Source of the DNA: Deltaproteobacteria bacterium RBG_13_52_11
Lineage (GTDB): Bacteria; Desulfobacterota; B13-G15; RBG-16-54-18
Direction: 5' to 3'
DNA length: 8,265 bases
Assembly: GCA_001797745.1 (NCBI GenBank)
Contig: MGQF01000008.1
Span: 1 to 8,265, forward strand
The notes under the pieces are model-generated. The model searched no databases, had not been told where the DNA came from, and saw only the letters and a program-made list of their open reading frames with translations. The position numbers were made by a program, and so were the translations under genes. Each line of letters starts with the position of its first letter. Position 1 is the first letter of the stretch. Below are positions 4,683-8,265 of this stretch, piece after piece.

Positions 4683-5600
4683 ATGAGTGGGACGACAATT
4701 AAAAGGGGAATGGGTTGGTTGCCTGACTATCCCGATTTTCGTGACTATACAATCGATCAGGATAACGTATCGCCCAAGCTCAAACAGTTGGGACAAAAAG
4801 ATTCCGTAAAAGGGATGTTGAAGAAAATAGGGGTGTCAGACCCAACAAGATCAGAGTTACCCGCCTCAGTCAAGCTCAGGGAATGGTGCTCATCCATCGA
4901 AGACCAAGGTGAGCTTGGCTCATGCACGGCGCATGCGGGTGTTGGGATCGTGGAGTATTTTGAGAAAAGGGCCTTTGGTAAACACATTGACGCCTCCAGG
5001 CTCTTTCTCTATAAAGTCACCAGAAATCTGATGAACTTGACAGGCGATACAGGCGCATTTCTTCGGACCACTATGGAGGCGATGGTGCTCTTTGGCGTGC
5101 CTCCTGAAGAGTATTGGCAATATAGCATTGCCGATTTTGACAAAGAACCGAGTGCCTTCCTTTACGCCTTTGCCCAGAATTATCAGGCCATTTCTTATTA
5201 TCGCCTTGACCCGCCAGAAACTACCAAGGAGGTACTGCTTGACCGAATTAAGACCTTTTTAGCAGCTGGTCTTCCCTCCATGTTTGGCTTTACCGTCTAC
5301 AGTTCTATTGAACAGGCAGGAAAAACCGGATTGATACCATATCCGATCTCGGGAGAGAAGGATCTTGGTGGTCATGCGGTTGTGACAGTTGGTTATGATG
5401 AGAAGATGAAGATCAAGAATATCAATCCAGGGGGTAAAGAGACGACAGGGGCTCTGCTCATCAGAAACTCCTGGGGAACAGGGTGGGGCGAACATGGATA
5501 TGGTTGGCTACCGTATGCTTATGTGCTTAAGGGGCTTGCTATTGATTGGTGGTCACTCCTCAAGAATGAATGGGTGGATACAGGAACATTCAAACTCTAG
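4683..5600 (+). CDS. Papain-family (C1) cysteine peptidase
   Basis: This is a 305-residue papain-like peptidase, numbered from ATG 4683. The first 10 residues lead into MGWLPDYPDFRDYT (10-23), a motif common at the N terminus of bacterial C1 peptidases. A charged segment of about 35 residues (25-58) resembles a short prosegment. The peptidase domain begins near LPASVKLREWC (59-69), equivalent to the mature N terminus of papain. The oxyanion Gln75 and catalytic Cys81 are in EDQGELGSCTAHA, His231 is in GGHAVVTVGYD, and Asn262 is in IRNSWGTGWGEHGYGWLPY, so all four active-site residues are present. No signal peptide is visible, which is unusual for papain-like enzymes and implies a cytoplasmic location. 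It is 33 bp after the caspase-like gene and probably cotranscribed. Targets are unknown. Confidence 0.88.
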   Translation: MSGTTIKRGMGWLPDYPDFRDYTIDQDNVSPKLKQLGQKDSVKGMLKKIGVSDPTRSELPASVKLREWCSSIEDQGELGSCTAHAGVGIVEYFEKRAFGKHIDASRLFLYKVTRNLMNLTGDTGAFLRTTMEAMVLFGVPPEEYWQYSIADFDKEPSAFLYAFAQNYQAISYYRLDPPETTKEVLLDRIKTFLAAGLPSMFGFTVYSSIEQAGKTGLIPYPISGEKDLGGHAVVTVGYDEKMKIKNINPGGKETTGALLIRNSWGTGWGEHGYGWLPYAYVLKGLAIDWWSLLKNEWVDTGTFKL

Positions 5601-5687
5601 GCAATGAAATGTCTAACGAAAATTAATCAAGGTAATCCATGATCAAAAGGGACTAGAGATTGCATACCTGAAAATAACCCCAAATGT

Positions 5688-5708
5688 GCAAACTCCCATA
5701 GGAGTTGC
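5688..5708 (-). terminator. Hairpin at the convergent junction, weak terminator
   Basis: AACTCC (5691-5696) and GGAGTT (5701-5706) form a perfect stem with a CATA loop, extended by GC/GC (5688-5689 with 5707-5708) across one bulged A. It begins only a few bases after the rmlB stop codon (5711-5713 on the + strand). On the - strand the sequence after it is only moderately T-rich, so termination strength is doubtful. I see no hairpin closer to the end of the papain-like gene at 5600. Confidence 0.35.
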
Positions 5709-5710
5709 TC

Positions 5711-6733
5711 TCACCGATTCCCATACATCCGCTCGTAGTATTCCCTATACTCCCCGGTCTTGATCCGCTGCCACCAGTCGCGGTGCTCGACGTACCAGGT
5801 GATCGTCTGTTGAATCCCCTGTTCAAAGGTCATGAGAGGCTGCCAATCCAACTCTTGTTTTAGTTTGGAGAAATCCATGGCGTACCTGCGGTCGTGTCCA
5901 GGACGGTCCTTGACAAAGCGTATCAAGGACTCCGGTTTGCCCAGGGACTCCAAAATGGTCCTCACGACCTGGAGATTTGTCCGCTCGCTTGCACCGCCGA
6001 TATTGTACATCTCCCCGCTTTTACCGCGATGGAGGATGACATCGAGGGCCTGGCAATGGTCTCCCACGTATATCCAATCCCTGACGTTGAGTCCATCGCC
6101 GTAAATCGGAAGCTCTCTGTCCTCCACGGCGTTGCTGATCATCAGCGGAATCAGCTTTTCAGGAAATTGGTATGGCCCATAGTTATTGGAGCACCTGGTG
6201 ATGATGGACGCGAGTCCATAGGTCTTGGCATAGGCCCTGACCATGAGGTCGGCAGCGGCCTTGCTCGCCGCATACGGGCTGTTGGGCTTCAGGGGGGTGG
6301 CCTCGGTAAAAAACCCTTTGGTTCCCAGGGAGCCATAGACCTCATCCGTGGATATCTGGATGAAGAGAGGGATTTTTGCCTCACGCGCCCCCTCCAATAA
6401 GACCTGCGTCCCCAGGATATTAGTCCGCAGAAACAGATCGGGGTCTTCGATGCTTCGATCAACGTGTGATTCAGCAGCGAAGTTTATGATGACGCCGACC
6501 CGTTCATCGTGAAGAATCCCCCTCACCCGCTCTCTGTCAGCGATATCACCCTTGACAAAGGTACAATTGGGTTGCTGCACCACCTCGCAGAGGTTATCCA
6601 GGTTGCCGCAGTAGGTTAGTTTGTCCAGATTGATGATCCGGTAGCTCGGGTATTTACCCAGCATATAGTGAATAAAGTTGCTCCCGATAAAACCGCATCC
6701 TCCAGTCACCAGGATGGTTTTTGCTTCAACCAT
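5711..6733 (-). CDS. rmlB: dTDP-glucose 4,6-dehydratase
   Basis: This is a 340-residue short-chain dehydrogenase/reductase-type enzyme that converts dTDP-glucose to dTDP-4-dehydro-6-deoxyglucose using bound NAD+, in the cytoplasm. The Rossmann motif is TGGCGFIG (10-17). The catalytic T129-D130-E131 is in STDEVYG, and the Tyr/Lys pair is Y154 and K158 in SPYAASK. Family blocks NNYGPYQFPEKLIPL (183-197) and DRPGHDRRYAMD (276-287) are present, and the length fits RmlB. The frame is open 27 codons further upstream, but that stretch overlaps rmlC; MVEAKTILVTGG beginning at 6733 matches family starts. The start overlaps the rmlC stop by 8 nt, indicating translational coupling. It is the last gene of the lptD-rmlA-rmlC-rmlB operon. 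Confidence 0.95.
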   Translation of the reverse strand: MVEAKTILVTGGCGFIGSNFIHYMLGKYPSYRIINLDKLTYCGNLDNLCEVVQQPNCTFVKGDIADRERVRGILHDERVGVIINFAAESHVDRSIEDPDLFLRTNILGTQVLLEGAREAKIPLFIQISTDEVYGSLGTKGFFTEATPLKPNSPYAASKAAADLMVRAYAKTYGLASIITRCSNNYGPYQFPEKLIPLMISNAVEDRELPIYGDGLNVRDWIYVGDHCQALDVILHRGKSGEMYNIGGASERTNLQVVRTILESLGKPESLIRFVKDRPGHDRRYAMDFSKLKQELDWQPLMTFEQGIQQTITWYVEHRDWWQRIKTGEYREYYERMYGNR

Positions 6734-7181
6734 CTTTTCTCGCCCACTCGTAAGGTATGTCGTTTTTATGGGGATGGAGGCGGTATTCATCGGGGTGTTC
6801 CCGGTTGTATGCATCGGTGGGGATGTTCACCGCAATCGCTTCCTGCTCACTAATGCACATCCACCCATGATAGACCTCTGGGGGAATCCGTACCAAGAGG
6901 GGGTTGTGCTCACCGATAAAGAATTCGTTGACCTCGCCCTTGGTAGGTGAACCCTCCCTGGGATCATAAAGGACCAGTTTGATCATCCCCTTAACCACTG
7001 TCACATTATCGGTCTGGATCTTGTGGAAGTGCCATGCCTTGACCACAGTGGGATAGGTGGTAGTCATATAGACCTGGCCGAACTGCTGAAAGATCTCATC
7101 ATCGCTGCGTAAGATCTCCATAAGTCTTCCCCTCTCGTCGGGGATGACCTTCAGTTTTTTGACCCTCACCCCGTCGATCAT
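6726..7181 (-). CDS. dTDP-4-dehydrorhamnose 3,5-epimerase family cupin
   Basis: This is a 151-residue cupin-fold protein, shorter than typical RmlC (about 180). The RmlC signature RGLHFQ appears as VKAWHFHKIQTDN (47-59), with the likely active-site His51. PPEVYHGW (100-107) corresponds to the second conserved region, and NIPTDAYNREHPDEYRL (119-135) to the region carrying the family's tyrosine. The lysine expected shortly after the His in RmlC is not evident; Asn59 lies near that place. The frame continues upstream of 7181 into rmlA, but MIDGVRVKKL beginning at 7181 matches the family start and is preceded by GAGGGG 4 nt away. The start is 8 nt past the rmlA stop, and the end overlaps rmlB. 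It probably epimerises the RmlB product, but a 3-epimerase or isomerase activity for another dTDP-sugar is possible. Confidence 0.8.
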   Translation of the reverse strand: MIDGVRVKKLKVIPDERGRLMEILRSDDEIFQQFGQVYMTTTYPTVVKAWHFHKIQTDNVTVVKGMIKLVLYDPREGSPTKGEVNEFFIGEHNPLLVRIPPEVYHGWMCISEQEAIAVNIPTDAYNREHPDEYRLHPHKNDIPYEWARKDG

Positions 7182-7189
7182 CACTCCCC

Positions 7190-7921
7190 TCAATCCATCT
7201 TGTTTGCCCCGCTCTCGGCCACCAGCTGGTTGGCCCTCAGGAGGGATTCGAAGGTTCCAGCATCCGTCCACCACCCATCCAGAACCTCCCAGGTTAATTG
7301 GCCCCGCTCAATATAGGCGTTGTTCACATCGGTTATCTCCAGCTCCCCGCGGTCCGACGGCCTCAGGGCCTTGACGATGTCAAATACCGTATTGTCGTAC
7401 AGGTAGATCCCTGTTACCGCATAGGGTGATTTAGGGGCCTTGGGTTTTTCCTCTATCTTGACTATCTTATCCCCCTCTAAAACGGGGACGCCAAAGCGCT
7501 GGGGATCAGGGACCTCCTTGATCATGATCTTGGCCCCTGCCTTTTGTCGGTCAAAGGTCTCCACCGCCTTGCGGATGTTCTTTTCAATAACGTTGTCCCC
7601 CAGAATGACGCATGTCTTGTCTTTGTCAGCAAAGAACTCCGCCAGGCTGAGGGCCGCTGCAATACCCCCCTCTCCCTCTTGATAGGTATAGTTGATGTGT
7701 TTGAGCCCAAATTCATGGCCGTTGCCGAGGAGCCTGAGGAAATCTCCGGCATAGTTTCCCCCCGTGACAATGAGGATATCCTTTATCCCAGCGTTGATGA
7801 GGGTCTGTAGCGGATAATAGATCATCGGCTTGTCGTAGACCGGCAAGAGGTGCTTGTTGGTAATCTTGGTCAAGGGATACATACGCGTCCCAAGACCACC
7901 GGCCAGAACAACCCCCTTCAT
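7190..7921 (-). CDS. rmlA: Glucose-1-phosphate thymidylyltransferase, short form
   Basis: This is a 243-residue sugar nucleotidyltransferase that makes dTDP-glucose from dTTP and glucose-1-phosphate. The nucleotide-binding motif is LAGGLGTR (6-13), with K23 in the KHLLPVYDKPMIYYPL block. D109 in LGDNV and D220 in WWTDAGT are the likely Mg2+ ligands. EEKPK (157-161), TGIYLYD (170-176) and RGELEITDVNNAYI (191-204) are family blocks. It lacks the roughly 50 C-terminal residues of enteric RmlA that build the allosteric site, so it belongs to the short form and may not be feedback-inhibited in the same way (inference). GTGAGGGA precedes the ATG. It starts 12 nt after the lptD stop and runs directly into rmlC. 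The nucleotide specificity (dTTP rather than UTP) is inferred from the rmlB/rmlC context. Confidence 0.9.
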   Translation of the reverse strand: MKGVVLAGGLGTRMYPLTKITNKHLLPVYDKPMIYYPLQTLINAGIKDILIVTGGNYAGDFLRLLGNGHEFGLKHINYTYQEGEGGIAAALSLAEFFADKDKTCVILGDNVIEKNIRKAVETFDRQKAGAKIMIKEVPDPQRFGVPVLEGDKIVKIEEKPKAPKSPYAVTGIYLYDNTVFDIVKALRPSDRGELEITDVNNAYIERGQLTWEVLDGWWTDAGTFESLLRANQLVAESGANKMD

Positions 7922-7933
7922 TCCCTCACCCCC

Positions 7934-8265
7934 TTATTGGATCCGATATTTCCCTATCCCCGACAAGGTGACAAAAATCATTACCTTCACCTCTTTGCCC
8001 CCCCCCGGATCAGATTCAGGTTGGCGGTTTATATCGTACACTCGAAGGGATATCTCCCAACACTGGTGACGGTAGTCAAGGCCATAGACCGTCTCTATCC
8101 TGACCTTGTCGCGGAGATTGTGCCGATAGGCAAAGTAGAAATCAAGGGGATCGATGATGCGAATCCCAAGCTCCGTATTGAGCTCGTCCACCCAGCCTTT
8201 AGTGAACCGGTACTCCACACCCAGATGGTCGCCCCTTTTATCGGTGAACTTGACCCCTGTATTGA
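7934..8265 (-). CDS. lptD: LPS-assembly protein LptD, C-terminal part
   Basis: Only the last 110 codons lie in the window, and the frame is open through the right edge, so this is partial at its 5' end. The visible protein alternates short aromatic/hydrophobic beta strands with polar turns (NTGVKFTDKRGDHLG, then a strand with EYRFTKG). It has the typical late LptD features ETVYGLDYRHQCWEISLRV and the ending VMIFVTLSGIGKYRIQ, which resembles the closing strand 'FSLxGLG' of LptD barrels. LptD is the outer-membrane beta barrel that, with LptE, inserts lipopolysaccharide into the outer leaflet. The frame contains a run of nine G on the coding strand (7998-8006 as C on +), reading Asp-Pro-Gly-Gly-Gly. 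The rmlA gene starts 12 nt after the stop codon, so the genes are likely cotranscribed. Confidence 0.8.
   Translation of the reverse strand, partial: NTGVKFTDKRGDHLGVEYRFTKGWVDELNTELGIRIIDPLDFYFAYRHNLRDKVRIETVYGLDYRHQCWEISLRVYDINRQPESDPGGGKEVKVMIFVTLSGIGKYRIQ

Noticed and set aside
4452..4796. 114-codon open frame on the - strand
   Set aside because: It spans the junction of the two peptidase genes on the opposite strand and has no plausible protein features.
5894..6400. 168-codon open frame on the + strand
   Set aside because: It lies wholly opposite rmlB, which has complete dehydratase motifs; the + frame looks like a by-product of rmlB codon use.
6734..6814. 27-codon upstream extension of rmlB
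   Set aside because: It overlaps rmlC coding sequence and has no counterpart in the RmlB family, whose Rossmann motif lies close to the N terminus.
7182..7274. 31-codon upstream extension of the RmlC-like gene
   Set aside because: It overlaps the end of rmlA and its sequence is unlike the family; ATG 7181 has a proper ribosome binding site.
1..8265. CRISPR array
   Set aside because: No set of regularly spaced direct repeats with unique spacers is present; the 22-bp-period 12-mers at 35-90 are too short and closely spaced.

Overview
The window looks like chromosomal sequence from a Gram-negative bacterium of the former Deltaproteobacteria (Desulfobacterota-like). The reasons are a small PxxKW-type cysteine-rich protein, which I associate with that group, an LptD outer-membrane protein tail, and tandem metacaspase-like and papain-like peptidases. 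No rRNA or species-specific marker is present, so the assignment is inferred.

Left part (1-2560, + strand). Three copies of GTCCASTTTTCA at an exact 22-bp spacing (35-90) resemble the terminal repeats of an IS21-like element whose body lies outside the window. A promoter-like site and a hairpin terminator follow, then the PxxKW cysteine-rich protein gene (237-524) with its own strong terminator. Next is a complete tRNA-Gly(CCC) gene (635-710) with a promoter and a terminator. After a gene-free stretch come a membrane-anchored PilZ-domain protein (1031-1648), probably a c-di-GMP receptor, and an exported protein (1709-2560) with an N-terminal 'DGTW' segment and C-terminal MORN repeats.

Middle part (2561-5600, + strand). 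An AT-rich gap holds a promoter-like site inside an inverted repeat and a 12-bp hairpin terminator, which together could define a small RNA or leader of about 110 nt. It precedes an orphan response regulator with a receiver domain and an AraC-type DNA-binding domain (2915-3664). Downstream is a two-gene unit: a caspase-like cysteine peptidase with its His/Cys dyad (3813-4649) and, 33 bp later, a papain-like peptidase with Gln/Cys/His/Asn all visible (4683-5600). Neither has a signal peptide. This pair is the most unusual part of the window.

Right part (5711-8265, - strand). A convergent, tightly packed operon reads lptD (3' end only), rmlA-like, rmlC-like, rmlB. It joins the outer-membrane lipopolysaccharide insertion protein to dTDP-6-deoxyhexose synthesis: RmlA makes dTDP-glucose, RmlB makes the 4-keto-6-deoxy sugar, and the short RmlC-like cupin probably epimerises it. 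No rmlD is present before the operon ends, so the final sugar is uncertain. The lptD tail contains a G9 homopolymer just before the last beta strands.
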